A DNA stretch of 58,025 nt from Pseudomonadota bacterium. GTDB lineage: Bacteria > Pseudomonadota > Gammaproteobacteria > Acidiferrobacterales > UBA6901. The stretch is from the NCBI GenBank assembly GCA_021778035.1, contig JAJYCY010000001.1:22530-80554 (forward strand). The letters are read 5' to 3'. A program made the translations under genes and the position numbers. How positions within the stretch are numbered: position 1 is the stretch's first letter; the number at the start of each line of letters is the position of its first letter. The notes under the pieces were generated by a model. The model was not told the DNA's origin. It ran no database searches and saw nothing but the letters and a program-made list of their open reading frames with translations. Positions 43,029 to 53,806 of this stretch are shown here, one piece after another.

Positions 43029-44794
43029 AGGCCTCGGTTTCGGGCAGAACCGGAATTCGTTACCGGGCTGTGCTGTTTTCGATGCTTGCCGGATTTGTCC
43101 TGCTGGCGGTGCGTGCTTTCTATCTGCAGGTTGTGGAGGCCAGCTACCTGCAGGACCAGGGTGATGCAGCGCATCTGCGGATCATTGAGGACGACTCCCA
43201 CCGCGGCATGATTCTCGATCGGAATGGTGAACCACTGGCGATCAGCACGCCGGTGGATTCTGTCTGGGCCAACCCGCAGGAGTTTGTCCAGGGCCGGAGC
43301 CGGTGGCCGGCGCTGGCCCGGCTTCTGGGTATCCCGCTCTCTGGACTGGTGCGCGCGGTAAGACGCAGCGCCGGTCGGCAGTTCATGTACATAGAGCGCG
43401 AGATTGCACCGCAGACCGCCCGGCGCGTAATGGCTCTTCACATTCCGGGCGTGGCGCTGCAGCGCGAGTATCGTCGCTACTATCCGGCCGGACCGGTGAC
43501 CGGGCAGCTGATCGGGTTCACGAACGTGGATGATGTGGGCCAGGAGGGTGTGGAATTCGCGTACAACAGCTGGCTGCGTGCGATTCCAGGCAAGGAGCGG
43601 GTGCTGCAGGACCGCTATGGCAACATCGTGCAGCCGGTCGAAAGCATTTCTCTGCCTGTGCCCGGCAGGAACCTCGTACTGAGCATTGACCGGCGGATAC
43701 AGTTCCTGGTTTACCGCGCACTCAGGGCAGCGGTTGCGAAATCTCACGCAAACGCGGCGAGCGCGGTTGTGGTGAATGTTCGCACAGGCGAAGTGCTTGC
43801 TCTGGTCAATGTGCCCAGTTTCAATCCGAACAACCGCAACGGGCTCGTCAGCAGTCTTGTTCGCGACCGTGCCGTGACCGATACATTCGAGCCGGGTTCC
43901 ACGCTCAAGCCGTTTACCATTGCCGCGGCAATGGAGACCGGAAGGTACACGCCAGACACCCTCATCGATACCTCGCCGGGAAGCATCCGAGTGGGCGGCT
44001 ACACCATCCGTGATGATGAGGACTCCGGCACTATTTCAGTGGCCCAGATCATAGAGAAATCAAGCAATGTGGGGGCGACGAAGATAGCCCTGTCGCTCAA
44101 TCCCCGAAGGATGTGGGACATGTTCCGTCTTGCCGGGTTTGGAGCACCCACGGGCGTGGGCCTGCCCGGAGAATCGTCCGGATTCGTGAGATCCTTCCAG
44201 CAATGGGTGCCGTCGGAACAGGCGACCATGTCTTTCGGCTACGGGATATCGGTCACCGTGATGCAGCTTGCGCAGGCCTACGGGGGCATCGCCAACGACG
44301 GCGTGATGATGCCGGTTACCATACTCCGGCGTGACCAGCCCGTTGCCGGCAGGCGTATCATGTCGGACACGACCGCGCACGAATTGCGTTCGATGCTCGA
44401 GATGGTGATCAGCAACGAAGGAACCGCGCCCGACGCCGCGGTTGCCGACTACCATGTTGCCGGCAAGACCGGAACTGCGCACAAGCTCGGGCCTGACGGC
44501 TACGAGCGCGACGGCTATATCGCATCATTCGCGGGTTTTGTTCCGGCAACCGATCCGCGTCTGGCAATGGTGGTCATGGTGAACAATCCGCGTGGAAAGG
44601 ACTATTACGGCGGAGAAGTTGCCGCCCCGGTTTTCAGCCGGGTCATGACCGGGGCGCTGCGTCTTCTGAATATTCCACCGGACAATCTGCCGCATCCGCA
44701 GGAATGGGTTGCGCAGGCTCCCGCCCCCGGTGTCGGTGGGTTCGTGCGCATCGTGGAGCAGGGAAGTGACGCGAAGACGGGAGGTAGCCCGTGA
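43025..44794 (+). CDS. ftsI: Septal peptidoglycan transpeptidase FtsI (PBP3)
   Basis: The class B penicillin-binding protein that cross-links septal peptidoglycan (589 aa). One N-terminal membrane helix (LFSMLAGFVLLAVRAFYLQV) is followed by the PBP dimerisation domain and the transpeptidase domain. Active-site serine is S292 in GSTLKPF, the second motif is SSN in EKSSNVGATK, and KTGT begins at K481. GTG start overlapping ftsL. Works with FtsW upstream of the same operon. The stop overlaps murE by four bases. Confidence 0.97.
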   Translation: MKASVSGRTGIRYRAVLFSMLAGFVLLAVRAFYLQVVEASYLQDQGDAAHLRIIEDDSHRGMILDRNGEPLAISTPVDSVWANPQEFVQGRSRWPALARLLGIPLSGLVRAVRRSAGRQFMYIEREIAPQTARRVMALHIPGVALQREYRRYYPAGPVTGQLIGFTNVDDVGQEGVEFAYNSWLRAIPGKERVLQDRYGNIVQPVESISLPVPGRNLVLSIDRRIQFLVYRALRAAVAKSHANAASAVVVNVRTGEVLALVNVPSFNPNNRNGLVSSLVRDRAVTDTFEPGSTLKPFTIAAAMETGRYTPDTLIDTSPGSIRVGGYTIRDDEDSGTISVAQIIEKSSNVGATKIALSLNPRRMWDMFRLAGFGAPTGVGLPGESSGFVRSFQQWVPSEQATMSFGYGISVTVMQLAQAYGGIANDGVMMPVTILRRDQPVAGRRIMSDTTAHELRSMLEMVISNEGTAPDAAVADYHVAGKTGTAHKLGPDGYERDGYIASFAGFVPATDPRLAMVVMVNNPRGKDYYGGEVAAPVFSRVMTGALRLLNIPPDNLPHPQEWVAQAPAPGVGGFVRIVEQGSDAKTGGSP

Positions 44795-46269
44795 CGGCCG
44801 CGCGCCTGAGTCACCTGCTCCAGGGCCTGGCAGACCCCGCTTCCGCTGCGGGTCTCCAGGTTGCCGGTATCAGCAGTGATAGCCGTACGGTCGAGGCCGG
44901 CTGGCTGTTTGTGGCTGCCCCTGGGGTGCGGGGGGACGGACGGGAATACCTGAATGGGGCGATCGCACGCGGAGCGGCGGCGGTGGCGTACGAACCGGAT
45001 GATCCGCTTCCCTCGGGAGAGCGGTTCAGGATGCCGGACGTGCCGGTGCCGGCGATTCCCGTTCCGAGGCTCAGGTACCGCATCGGACTTATTGCTGACC
45101 GGTTCTTTGGCTCGCCGTCGCAGAAGCTGTTCGTCGTCGGGGTCACCGGCACCAATGGCAAGACCACCTGTACCCATCTTCTTGCCCAGATACTGGACGA
45201 GCCGGGAGGGCGTTGTGGTCTGATCGGAACCCTGGGCGCAGGATTTCCCGGGCGGCTCGATCCGTCCAGCCATACGACTCCCGACCCGGTCAGCGTGCAC
45301 AGGCTTCTTGCCGGCTTCGTCGCGGCCGGTGCGGAATCCGCGTGCATGGAAGTGTCATCCCACGCCCTCGATCAGAGGCGTGTCGAGGCTGTGGCATTCG
45401 ACGTGGCGGTTTTCACCAACCTCACGCGCGATCATCTGGATTACCACGGCTCGATGGAGTCCTATGCGCAAAGCAAGGCGCGCCTGTTCGAATTTCCGGG
45501 ACTTGCCGCAGCCGTCATCAACTGCGATGACCCTTTCGGGCAGCGGCTGGCGCGGGAAGCCAGAACACGGGTGAACGTGACAACCTTCGGCACCGGTGAC
45601 GCCGACATCCGGGCGACTGAAATCAGGCCGACGGCTGAAGGCCTTGGCGTGCAGGTAATGACGCCGGCAGGACCGGTGGCGCTGCGCAGCTCGCTCATCG
45701 GACGCTTCAATGCCATGAATCTGCTTGCCGTGCTGGCGGTGCTGCTGGTCGCCGGGCTGCCGCTGGCCCGCGCTGCCGAGCGGATAGCGCTGGTCCGTCC
45801 GGTTTCCGGGAGAATGGAGCGTTTCGGTGGCGACAGCGCACCGCTGGTAGTCGTGGACTATGCGCATACCCCGGATGCCCTGCACAAGGCGCTGGCAGCG
45901 CTGCGCGAGCACACATCCGGACGGCTGTGGTGCGTATTCGGTTGCGGCGGCGAACGTGACCGGGGAAAGCGTCCGCTGATGGGCAGGCTTGCCGAAGACC
46001 TTGCCGATATCGTGATTGTTACCGACGACAATCCCCGCCACGAGTCGCCGGAGCAGATTATCGCGGACATCGCCGGAGGAATGCGCTTGCAGCCGACCGT
46101 CGTACGCGATCGGGCGCATGCCATCAACATGGCCATCGGCAGTGCCGCGGCTGGCGACGCCGTCCTGATTGCGGGGAAGGGTCATGAGACCTACCAGCAG
46201 ATCGGGGACAGGCGTCTGCACTTCAGTGACCGTGAAGTCGTGATGGAGATTCTGGGGGCCGCGGCATGA
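44791..46269 (+). CDS. murE: UDP-MurNAc-L-Ala-D-Glu:meso-diaminopimelate ligase MurE
   Basis: Adds the third amino acid to the muropeptide (492 aa). The ATP loop is GVTGTNGKTTCTHLLAQIL; the central domain contains SHALDQRRVEAVAFDVAVFTNLTRDHLDYHGSMESY with the carbamylated lysine nearby (QSKARLF). The DNPRHE motif at about residue 411 marks meso-diaminopimelate as substrate. GTG start overlaps ftsI, stop overlaps murF. Confidence 0.97.
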   Translation: MTAARLSHLLQGLADPASAAGLQVAGISSDSRTVEAGWLFVAAPGVRGDGREYLNGAIARGAAAVAYEPDDPLPSGERFRMPDVPVPAIPVPRLRYRIGLIADRFFGSPSQKLFVVGVTGTNGKTTCTHLLAQILDEPGGRCGLIGTLGAGFPGRLDPSSHTTPDPVSVHRLLAGFVAAGAESACMEVSSHALDQRRVEAVAFDVAVFTNLTRDHLDYHGSMESYAQSKARLFEFPGLAAAVINCDDPFGQRLAREARTRVNVTTFGTGDADIRATEIRPTAEGLGVQVMTPAGPVALRSSLIGRFNAMNLLAVLAVLLVAGLPLARAAERIALVRPVSGRMERFGGDSAPLVVVDYAHTPDALHKALAALREHTSGRLWCVFGCGGERDRGKRPLMGRLAEDLADIVIVTDDNPRHESPEQIIADIAGGMRLQPTVVRDRAHAINMAIGSAAAGDAVLIAGKGHETYQQIGDRRLHFSDREVVMEILGAAA

Positions 46270-47657
46270 TGACCTTGAGCGCCGCGGCGCGGGTGCTGCA
46301 CGGCAGCCTGACGGGCGGGGACGCACGGTTTACCGGAGTAAGCAGCGATACCCGGAAGCTCGCACGCGGAGACCTGTTCGTTGCCATTGCCGGCCCGACC
46401 TTTGATGGCCACAACTTCCTGCCGGAAGCGGTGCGTGCCGGTGCTGCCGGCGCCATCGTCAGTCTGGCAGCGGACTGCGGCCTGCCAGCCATCCACGTGG
46501 CTGATACGCGTCTCGGTCTCGGTTCGCTGGCCGCGTACTGGCGCAGTACTTTCAGCGTGCCCCTGATCGCCGTCACCGGAAGCAACGGAAAGACCACGGT
46601 AAAGGGCATGCTCGCGTCGATCATGTCGCAGACCGGAACCGGACTGGCGACCGAGGGAAATCTCAACAACGACATTGGCGTGCCGCTTACGCTCCTGCGG
46701 CTGCGATCGCACGATCTTTTTGCGGTGATCGAGATGGGGATGAACCATGCGGGCGAGATCGACTATCTGACCCATATCGCGCGGCCAACGATCGCGCTTA
46801 TTACCAATGCGGGTCCCGCACACCTTGCCGGACTCGGCAGTGTCGAGGCGGTGGCGCGTGCAAAGGGAGAGATTTTTTCCGGTCTGGACGAAAATGGTGT
46901 CGCAGTCATCAATTCTGACGACCAGTATGCTGCACTGTGGCGTGCGCTTTCGGGCCAGCGGCGCCAGCTTAGTTTCGGGCTGCAGTCCAAGGCCGATGTC
47001 AGCGCCGATTATGACCTTGATGCGCTGGGCAGCACGGTCCGCCTGAAAACCCCCGATGGGGAAACCGAACTGCATCTTTCCCTGCTTGGCCGGCACAATG
47101 TCATGAACGCGCTTGCTGCTGCAGCCGCTTCCACGGCTGCCGGGGCGGGCACGGGCCACATAAAGGCAGGTCTCGAGATACTCAGAGCCCCACCCGGCAG
47201 ACTCGAGGTCCGGACCGGATACCGCGGCGCACGGGTGCTGGATGACACGTACAACGCCAATCCCGGATCGCTGGCTGCCGGCCTGGATGTGCTGGCACAC
47301 GCCGCTGGAGAGCGGGTGGTGGTCGTCGGTGACATGGCCGAACTCGGTGAGGCTGCGGCTGCAATGCACGCCCGTACCGGTGAGCTGGCGCGGCAGGCGG
47401 GTATCCACCGTCTTTACGCCATCGGCCCTCTGACCCGGGAGACCGTGCGCAGTTTCGGATCCGGTGCCCGGCACTTCGACCAGCACGACGCGCTCGTTGA
47501 GACCCTGCGCGGCGAGATGCATCACGACATGGTGATCCTGGTGAAAGGATCACGCGTGATGCGCATGGAACGTGTGGTATCCGGGCTTATGGATGCAGAC
47601 GATGGCGGCGGCCGGACGGTCGCGGGTTCGGGAAAACACGAGGAGAGGGGCGGCTAG
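46266..47657 (+). CDS. murF: UDP-MurNAc-tripeptide:D-Ala-D-Ala ligase MurF
   Basis: Adds D-Ala-D-Ala to the muropeptide tripeptide (463 aa). N-terminal UDP domain, then ATP loop [20 protein letters not shown], the metal/substrate region [17 protein letters not shown] and [14 protein letters not shown], and the C-terminal domain ending [17 protein letters not shown]. Its D-Ala-D-Ala substrate needs a ddl gene, absent from this cluster. Overlaps murE and abuts mraY by one base. Confidence 0.97.
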   Translation: MMTLSAAARVLHGSLTGGDARFTGVSSDTRKLARGDLFVAIAGPTFDGHNFLPEAVRAGAAGAIVSLAADCGLPAIHVADTRLGLGSLAAYWRSTFSVPLIAVTGSNGKTTVKGMLASIMSQTGTGLATEGNLNNDIGVPLTLLRLRSHDLFAVIEMGMNHAGEIDYLTHIARPTIALITNAGPAHLAGLGSVEAVARAKGEIFSGLDENGVAVINSDDQYAALWRALSGQRRQLSFGLQSKADVSADYDLDALGSTVRLKTPDGETELHLSLLGRHNVMNALAAAAASTAAGAGTGHIKAGLEILRAPPGRLEVRTGYRGARVLDDTYNANPGSLAAGLDVLAHAAGERVVVVGDMAELGEAAAAMHARTGELARQAGIHRLYAIGPLTRETVRSFGSGARHFDQHDALVETLRGEMHHDMVILVKGSRVMRMERVVSGLMDADDGGGRTVAGSGKHEERGG

Positions 47658-48739
47658 TGCTTTTTTACCTTTTCAAGAAACTTGCGCACGACATTTCCTT
47701 CTTCAATGTCTTTCGCTATCTCACGCTGCGCGGAATCCTCGGTGTGCTCACTGCGCTCGGAATCAGCTTTATCGTGGGCCCGTTCATGATCCGCAAGCTC
47801 AGCCAGTACCAGATCGGCCAGACCGTGCGGAGCGACGGTCCCCAGACCCACCTGACCAAGGCTGGAACCCCGACCATGGGAGGCGCGCTTATCCTGGTGG
47901 CTGTTTTCATAACCACGCTGCTCTGGGCCGATCTGACCAATCGGTTCGTCTGGGTGGTTCTGTTCACGACCTTTGCATTCGGTGCAATAGGATGGGCTGA
48001 CGACTACAAGAAGCTCGTGAGCAAAAATCCCCGCGGGATCGGCGCCAAGGCCAAATATTTCTGGCAATCGGTGGCCGGACTCGGGGCCGCGCTTTTCCTG
48101 TATTTCACGGCCCGCTCGCCGGTGGAGATCGAACTGATAGTTCCGTTCTTCAAGCATGTGGCCATAAACATGGGTCCTTGGTTTATCCTGCTTACCTACT
48201 TTGTCATCGTCGGATCCAGCAACGCCGTCAACCTCACAGACGGTCTCGACGGTCTTGCCGTGATGCCAACCGTAATGGTCGCGGGCGCGCTCGGGATCTT
48301 TGCCTACGTGACCGGCCATTACCAGTTCTCCCAGTATCTGGGGATTCCCTACATTGCCGGGGCCGGAGAGGTGCTGGTTTTCTGTTCCGCCCTGGTAGGA
48401 GCCGGCCTCGGTTTCCTGTGGTTCAACACCTATCCGGCAATGGTGTTCATGGGGGATGTCGGAGCTCTCGGTCTGGGTGCAGCGCTTGGGGTCATTGCCG
48501 TGGTGGTGCACCAGGAAATCGTCCTGTTCATCATGGGCGGGGTGTTTGTGATGGAGACCGTGTCCGTGATGCTGCAGGTGGTGTCGTTCAAACTGACCGG
48601 ACGACGCATTTTCCGCATGGCGCCATTGCACCATCATTTTGAGCTCAAGGGCTGGCCGGAACCGCGAGTGATCGTGCGTTTCTGGATCATCACCCTGATC
48701 CTGGTGCTGATGGGGCTTGCAACATTGAAGATACGCTGA
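47657..48739 (+). CDS. mraY: Phospho-MurNAc-pentapeptide transferase MraY
   Basis: The ten-helix membrane enzyme (360 aa) that makes lipid I from UDP-MurNAc-pentapeptide and undecaprenyl phosphate. The aspartate motif DDYKKLV is at about residue 115 ([14 protein letters not shown]). [10 protein letters not shown] is the nucleotide/metal motif and [15 protein letters not shown] carries the histidine cluster. GTG start at 47657 shares a base with the murF stop. Confidence 0.97.
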   Translation: MLFYLFKKLAHDISFFNVFRYLTLRGILGVLTALGISFIVGPFMIRKLSQYQIGQTVRSDGPQTHLTKAGTPTMGGALILVAVFITTLLWADLTNRFVWVVLFTTFAFGAIGWADDYKKLVSKNPRGIGAKAKYFWQSVAGLGAALFLYFTARSPVEIELIVPFFKHVAINMGPWFILLTYFVIVGSSNAVNLTDGLDGLAVMPTVMVAGALGIFAYVTGHYQFSQYLGIPYIAGAGEVLVFCSALVGAGLGFLWFNTYPAMVFMGDVGALGLGAALGVIAVVVHQEIVLFIMGGVFVMETVSVMLQVVSFKLTGRRIFRMAPLHHHFELKGWPEPRVIVRFWIITLILVLMGLATLKIR

Positions 48740-48741
48740 TC

Positions 48742-50097
48742 ATGCAGGTAACAGGAATGGTGCGCAGCAAACCACGCATGGCTCTTGTGCTCGGACTGGG
48801 TGCGACAGGACTTTCCTGCGTACGTTATCTGAGCGCGCGCGGCTACAGCGTGCGCGTTGCGGACAGTCGCCAGTCGCCGCCCATGCTGGCGCAGCTGCAG
48901 GCGGAATTTCCCGGCATGGCGGTTCACACCGGCCCGTGGGACAGCAGCGTGTTCCTGGGCGCCGACCTGCTCGTCGTCAGCCCCGGCCTGTCGCTGCGCG
49001 CCCCAGGAATTGCTGGTGCAATCGCCGCCGGCAGGGCTGCCGTTGGGGACATCGAGCTCTTCGCGCAGGAGGCGTCAGCGCCGGTCATCGCGATTACCGG
49101 CTCCAACGGAAAGAGCACGGTGACAACCCTGGTGGGCGAGATCTGCCGGGCGTCAGGCCTCGATGCCGCAGTCGGCGGCAACATCGGTACGCCCGCACTT
49201 GAACTTCTCCGCAAGCCGGAACCAGCGGTGTACGTGCTGGAGCTTTCGAGTTTCCAGCTTGAGACCACCGCCAGTCTCAACGCCCGCTCGGCAACGATAC
49301 TGAACATTACCCCCGACCACATGGACCGCTACCGCGATATCGAGGAATACGCTGTGGCCAAAGGGCGCGTCTTCCGGGGCGACGGGGTGATGGTGCTCAA
49401 TCGTGAGGATCCGGCCGTGATGGCCATGGCCAGGCCAGACCGGCGCACCCTGTACTTCGGGCTGTCGTCGCCCCGTAATGACGCGGACTACGGCCTGCTG
49501 CGGCAGGGCCGGGAAGAGTGGCTGGCACGTGGTTCCGAACTGATCATGCCGGTATCCGAATTGCGGCTTGCCGGGCGCCATAACATTGCCAACGCTCTGG
49601 CGGCCGCGGCGCTGGTAGATGTGGTCGGAGTTCCTTTTGCCGCGATCAGGCGGGTGCTCGGCGAATTTGCCGGTCTCAGACACCGGACGGAGGTCGTGGG
49701 CGACCATGCCGGCGTGCTGTGGATCAATGATTCCAAAGGTACGAACGTCGGCGCCACTGTTGCTGCCCTGAACGGCATGGAGCGGCCGGTGGTGCTGATT
49801 GCGGGCGGCGACGGCAAAGGTGCCGATTTTTCCCAGCTGCGCGATGCGGTCAGAAGCCGGGTGCGCGGTATCGTGCTCATCGGGCGTGACGCGCCGCTCA
49901 TCGAGCAGGCGCTGGGTGATCTGGCCACCGTGGCGCGTGCAGAGGACATGTTCGATGCGGTGCGGAAAGCGGCAGACCTGGCGCGGCCGGGCGATACGGT
50001 ACTGCTGTCTCCTGCGTGCGCGAGTTTCGACATGTTCCGAAACTACGAGCATCGGGGGGATGTTTTCCGTGAAGCAGTCGGCAGGGTAATAGGATGA
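48742..50097 (+). CDS. murD: UDP-MurNAc-L-alanine:D-glutamate ligase MurD
   Basis: Adds D-glutamate to UDP-MurNAc-L-Ala (451 aa). The N-terminal UDP domain reads ALVLGLGATGLSCVRYLSARGY; the ATP loop is ITGSNGKSTVTTLVGEI; LNITPDHMDRYRDIEEYAVAKGRVF carries the modified lysine; the C-terminal domain has INDSKGTNVGATVAALNG. Two bases after mraY. Confidence 0.97.
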   Translation: MQVTGMVRSKPRMALVLGLGATGLSCVRYLSARGYSVRVADSRQSPPMLAQLQAEFPGMAVHTGPWDSSVFLGADLLVVSPGLSLRAPGIAGAIAAGRAAVGDIELFAQEASAPVIAITGSNGKSTVTTLVGEICRASGLDAAVGGNIGTPALELLRKPEPAVYVLELSSFQLETTASLNARSATILNITPDHMDRYRDIEEYAVAKGRVFRGDGVMVLNREDPAVMAMARPDRRTLYFGLSSPRNDADYGLLRQGREEWLARGSELIMPVSELRLAGRHNIANALAAAALVDVVGVPFAAIRRVLGEFAGLRHRTEVVGDHAGVLWINDSKGTNVGATVAALNGMERPVVLIAGGDGKGADFSQLRDAVRSRVRGIVLIGRDAPLIEQALGDLATVARAEDMFDAVRKAADLARPGDTVLLSPACASFDMFRNYEHRGDVFREAVGRVIG

Positions 50098-50179
50098 AGC
50101 AGACTAGACATGCTTCCCGGGGCAATGGCTGGCTGGAGCCGGTCTGTGACCGTACGCATTCCGCCACGGAGCCAGAAAA

Positions 50180-51346
50180 ATGAGCGCCGTGATCAGCAAC
50201 AGTCGCGGGACCCGGACTGCCGGCAGGGCGCGTCCGGTATACGATCGCTGGCTCGTCGGCAGCGTCGGCATCCTGATTGCGATCGGCATTGTCATGGTGT
50301 ACTCGGCATCGATCCCGACGGCCGAGCGGTATACCGGCAGCAGTTACCATTTTCTGCTTCGTCACCTGATCAGCGTCGTCCTGGGCCTTGCGGCCGCGGC
50401 AGTGATTCTGCGCACCAGGGTGCGTCTGTGGGAACAGATTGGCCCTTATCTGCTTCTTTCCGGTATCTGCATGCTGGTTCTGGTGGTGGTTCCTGGCGTT
50501 GGTGTGCATGTCAACGGCAGTTCACGCTGGCTGCGTCTGGGACTGTTCAAGCTTCAGCCATCCGAACTCGTGAAGGACTTCATGATCGTCTACGTCGCCG
50601 GATATCTCGTCCGCAAGCAGGATGAGCTTCGGTATTTTACCCAGGGGATCCTGATGGTCAGCATCGTCGTGGCGATCATCGGTACCCTGCTTCTCCAGGA
50701 GCCTGACCTGGGGGCTGCCGCCGTGATCGGTTTCACGGTGTTCCTGATGCTGTTTCTGGGTGGAGTGCGTTTCGGACACTTCATGGTTGTTCTGGCCGCC
50801 GGAGTCGGCGGCATGATCCTTCTTACCATCTTCTCTCCGTACCGTGTGGCACGCGTAACCGGATTCCTGCATCCGTGGTCGGACCCGCTGAACAAGGGAT
50901 TCCAGTTGACCCAGGCGCTGATCGCATTCGGGCGCGGTGGAATTTTCGGAGTCGGCCTCGGGGGAAGTGTGCAGAAGCTGTTCTATCTGCCAGCCGCGTA
51001 TACCGATTTTCTGATGGCCGTGCTCGCTGAGGAGCTTGGTCTGATCGGGGTCCTTGTCATCATATCGCTGTTTGCCGTCGTTGTGTGGCGCGCATTTGCC
51101 ATAGCGCGTGCCGCCGAGAGGGTCGGCCAGATCTACGGGGCGCGGCTGGCACAGGGCATCGGAATCCTGCTTGGTGGTGAAGCAATGATCAACATGGGCG
51201 TGAACATGGGCGCACTGCCGACCAAGGGCCTGACACTGCCATTTGTGAGCTACGGCGGCAGCAGCATGGTCGCCAGTTGCATTGCCGTTGCGCTGCTGCT
51301 GGTCGTTGACCGCGAGACGCGCCAGCGCTGGGTGCCGAAGCAATGA
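50180..51346 (+). CDS. ftsW: Septal peptidoglycan polymerase FtsW
   Basis: A SEDS-family glycosyltransferase (388 aa) that polymerises lipid II together with FtsI. About ten membrane helices are visible, with the SEDS signature at HVNGSSRWLRLGLFKLQPSELVKDFMIVY and the active-site region of helix 7-8 (DPLNKGFQLTQALIAFGRGGIFGVGLG). YTDFLMAVLAEELGLIG is the classical FtsW/RodA loop. ATG at 50180 is standard; the 82-base gap from murD has no gene. Stop overlaps murG. Confidence 0.95.
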   Translation: MSAVISNSRGTRTAGRARPVYDRWLVGSVGILIAIGIVMVYSASIPTAERYTGSSYHFLLRHLISVVLGLAAAAVILRTRVRLWEQIGPYLLLSGICMLVLVVVPGVGVHVNGSSRWLRLGLFKLQPSELVKDFMIVYVAGYLVRKQDELRYFTQGILMVSIVVAIIGTLLLQEPDLGAAAVIGFTVFLMLFLGGVRFGHFMVVLAAGVGGMILLTIFSPYRVARVTGFLHPWSDPLNKGFQLTQALIAFGRGGIFGVGLGGSVQKLFYLPAAYTDFLMAVLAEELGLIGVLVIISLFAVVVWRAFAIARAAERVGQIYGARLAQGIGILLGGEAMINMGVNMGALPTKGLTLPFVSYGGSSMVASCIAVALLLVVDRETRQRWVPKQ

Positions 51347-52419
51347 CTACGGTAATGATTCTGGCCGGAGGAACGGGGGGTCATGTGTTCCCTGCGCTGG
51401 CAGTCGCCCGGCAGCTGCGAGACCAGGGCGTCACGGTCGTGTGGGTCGGTACGCGCAAAGGGATCGAGGCGCGCCTGGTGCCGGCGGCGGGATTCGAAAT
51501 GGAGTGGATCACCATTAGAGGTCTGAGGAGAACCGGTCTGCTGTCATGGTTGCTGCTTCCGGTGCGGCTGGGCGTTGCCATGTTCCAGTCGTGGCGGATC
51601 ATGTGGCGCCGCAAACCCGACGTCGTGCTTGCAATGGGAGGGTTCGTGGCTGCACCCGGCGGCCTGGTGGCGAGTCTCCTGCGCCGGCCGCTGCTGATCC
51701 ACGAACAGAACGCTGTTGCCGGCCTTACCAACCGCTGGCTTGCCTATATCGCGGACGTCGTCATGTGCGGGTTCCCGGAGACGTTCGGTTCCCATCCCGG
51801 CGTACGGCACGTCGGAAATCCTGTACGCCCCGAGATCCTCGGGCTCGCGCCACCTGCTGAACGCCTGAGTGCCCGCCAGGGACCGCTGCGGGTTCTTGTG
51901 GTGGGCGGAAGCCAGGGAGCGCTGGTGTTCAACTCGGTGCTGCCCGATGCCGCCGCGAATCTTTCGCGCAGCCATGTACCCGAGATCTGGCATCAGGCCG
52001 GACGCAGCGGCTGTACGAGTACCGAACGTGCTTACCGCAAATTGTCAATCGAGGCGCGCGTTACGGTCTTCATTGACGACATCGCACAGGCCTACGACTG
52101 GGCCGACGTGCTCATCTGCCGGGCCGGTGCAATGACGATTGCCGAGATCGCTGCAGCGGGCCTCGCCGCCATTCTCGTGCCCTATCCGCATGCGGTGGAC
52201 GACCACCAGACCGCCAATGCGCGTTACCTCGCAGACCGTGATGCCGCGATCCTTGTTCCGCAGGGCGAATTCGATTCGTCGCGTCTCGCTGAGCTGCTCG
52301 CCGGTTTGGCTGCCAACCGCGGACTGCTGCAGAAAATGGCCGTCAACGCGCGCGCCTGCGCAGTGCCGGACGCGGCGGAAGCCGTGTCGCGCCTGTGTCT
52401 GGAGGCAGCGCATGCGTAA
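51343..52419 (+). CDS. murG: UDP-GlcNAc:lipid I N-acetylglucosaminyltransferase MurG
   Basis: The membrane-associated glycosyltransferase (358 aa) that makes lipid [25 protein letters not shown] is the N-terminal glycine-rich loop; [33 protein letters not shown] and [16 protein letters not shown] form the acceptor and donor regions; [34 protein letters not shown] is the UDP-binding signature. ATG overlaps ftsW, and the murC start lies inside its 3' end. Confidence 0.97.
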   Translation: MTTVMILAGGTGGHVFPALAVARQLRDQGVTVVWVGTRKGIEARLVPAAGFEMEWITIRGLRRTGLLSWLLLPVRLGVAMFQSWRIMWRRKPDVVLAMGGFVAAPGGLVASLLRRPLLIHEQNAVAGLTNRWLAYIADVVMCGFPETFGSHPGVRHVGNPVRPEILGLAPPAERLSARQGPLRVLVVGGSQGALVFNSVLPDAAANLSRSHVPEIWHQAGRSGCTSTERAYRKLSIEARVTVFIDDIAQAYDWADVLICRAGAMTIAEIAAAGLAAILVPYPHAVDDHQTANARYLADRDAAILVPQGEFDSSRLAELLAGLAANRGLLQKMAVNARACAVPDAAEAVSRLCLEAAHA

Positions 52420-53806
52420 CTGGGTGCGGCGTATCCACTTTGTAGGCATCGGCGGCGCCGGAATGAGCGGCATTGCCGAGGTGCTGCACAACCTCGAGTT
52501 CGAGGTGTCAGGATCGGATGCACAACAAAGTGCCAATACGCGCCGGCTGAGCGAACTCGGCGTGCCGGTTCACATCGGGCATGACGCTGCGCTGGTACGG
52601 GGGGCCGATGTAGTAGTGGTGTCGTCCGCCATCGATGCCCGGAACACTGAAGTCGCGGCTGCGCTGGCAGCCAAGATTCCCGTGATTCCACGGGCGGAGA
52701 TGCTGGGGGAGCTCATGCGCCTGCAGCACGGCATTGCCGTGGCCGGTACGCACGGCAAGACGACGACAACAAGCTTGGTGGCGAGCGTCCTGGCGCAGGG
52801 CGAACTTGATCCGACGTTCGTGATCGGTGGGAGACTGAACAGCGCAGGAACCAATGCGCGTCTGGGTCACGGCGAATACCTCGTTGCCGAAGCCGATGAA
52901 AGTGACGCGTCGTTCCTGCATCTGCAGCCATACCTGGCGATCGTGACCAACATCGATGCGGATCACATGGGGACCTATGGCGGAGACTTCGCGCGGCTGA
53001 AGCAGGCTTTCATAGATTTTCTGCATAACCTGCCTTTCTATGGCCTGGCGGTGCTTTGCCTGGATGATCCCGTGGTGCGCGACATCATACCGAGAGTGCA
53101 CAAACCGATACGTACCTATGGATTCAGTGAGGATGCAGATGTCCGGGCCCTGGATGTCGAGCAGCATGGCATGCAGATGCACTTTACCGTTGTTATGGCC
53201 GGAATCGAACCCGGCATGCGGGTGGTGCTCAATCAGCCGGGCCGCCACAACGTCCTGAACGCACTCGCCGCGATTGTGGTGGCCCACGAGCTGCATGTTC
53301 CAAGGCAGTCCATTCTTGACGGACTGGCAGGATTTGCCGGCATCGGAAGACGGTTTCAGGTCAATGGACTGATTCCGTTCAAGGGCGGGGATGTGATGCT
53401 GTGTGATGATTACGGCCACCATCCCACCGAACTTGCTGCCACCATAGCGGCTGCGCATGCCGGCTGGCCGCAGCGCAGGCTGGTAGTGGCATTCCAGCCT
53501 CACCGCTTTACACGTACGCGTGATCTGTTCGATGACTTCTGTGCCGTGCTGGGCGCACTCGATCCCGTGCTGATCACGGAGGTGTATCCGGCTGGCGAGT
53601 CCGCCATTCCGGGTGCCGACGGCCGTGCCCTGTGCCGGGCGATACGTGCGCGCGGAGGCAATCCGATTTTTCTGGAAAAAGTTGATGCACTCCCCGATGT
53701 CCTGCGTGAAGTGCTTGCGCCGGGAGATCTCCTGCTTACGCTCGGAGCCGGCAACATCGGGCAGGTTGCGGCGGGTCTGGCAAAGACGCTGGTGCAGGAA
53801 AAATGA
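52412..53806 (+). CDS. murC: UDP-MurNAc:L-alanine ligase MurC
   Basis: Adds L-alanine to UDP-MurNAc, the first amino acid of the stem peptide (464 aa). It reads [29 protein letters not shown], then ATP loop [19 protein letters not shown], the [17 protein letters not shown] motif and the C-terminal [20 protein letters not shown] at 52412 overlaps the murG stop by eight bases; its stop overlaps the murB start. Confidence 0.97.
   Translation: MRNWVRRIHFVGIGGAGMSGIAEVLHNLEFEVSGSDAQQSANTRRLSELGVPVHIGHDAALVRGADVVVVSSAIDARNTEVAAALAAKIPVIPRAEMLGELMRLQHGIAVAGTHGKTTTTSLVASVLAQGELDPTFVIGGRLNSAGTNARLGHGEYLVAEADESDASFLHLQPYLAIVTNIDADHMGTYGGDFARLKQAFIDFLHNLPFYGLAVLCLDDPVVRDIIPRVHKPIRTYGFSEDADVRALDVEQHGMQMHFTVVMAGIEPGMRVVLNQPGRHNVLNALAAIVVAHELHVPRQSILDGLAGFAGIGRRFQVNGLIPFKGGDVMLCDDYGHHPTELAATIAAAHAGWPQRRLVVAFQPHRFTRTRDLFDDFCAVLGALDPVLITEVYPAGESAIPGADGRALCRAIRARGGNPIFLEKVDALPDVLREVLAPGDLLLTLGAGNIGQVAAGLAKTLVQEK

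Noticed and set aside
46191-47525. 444-codon minus-strand frame over murF
   Set aside because: Same reason: a mirror of murF with no recognisable protein features.
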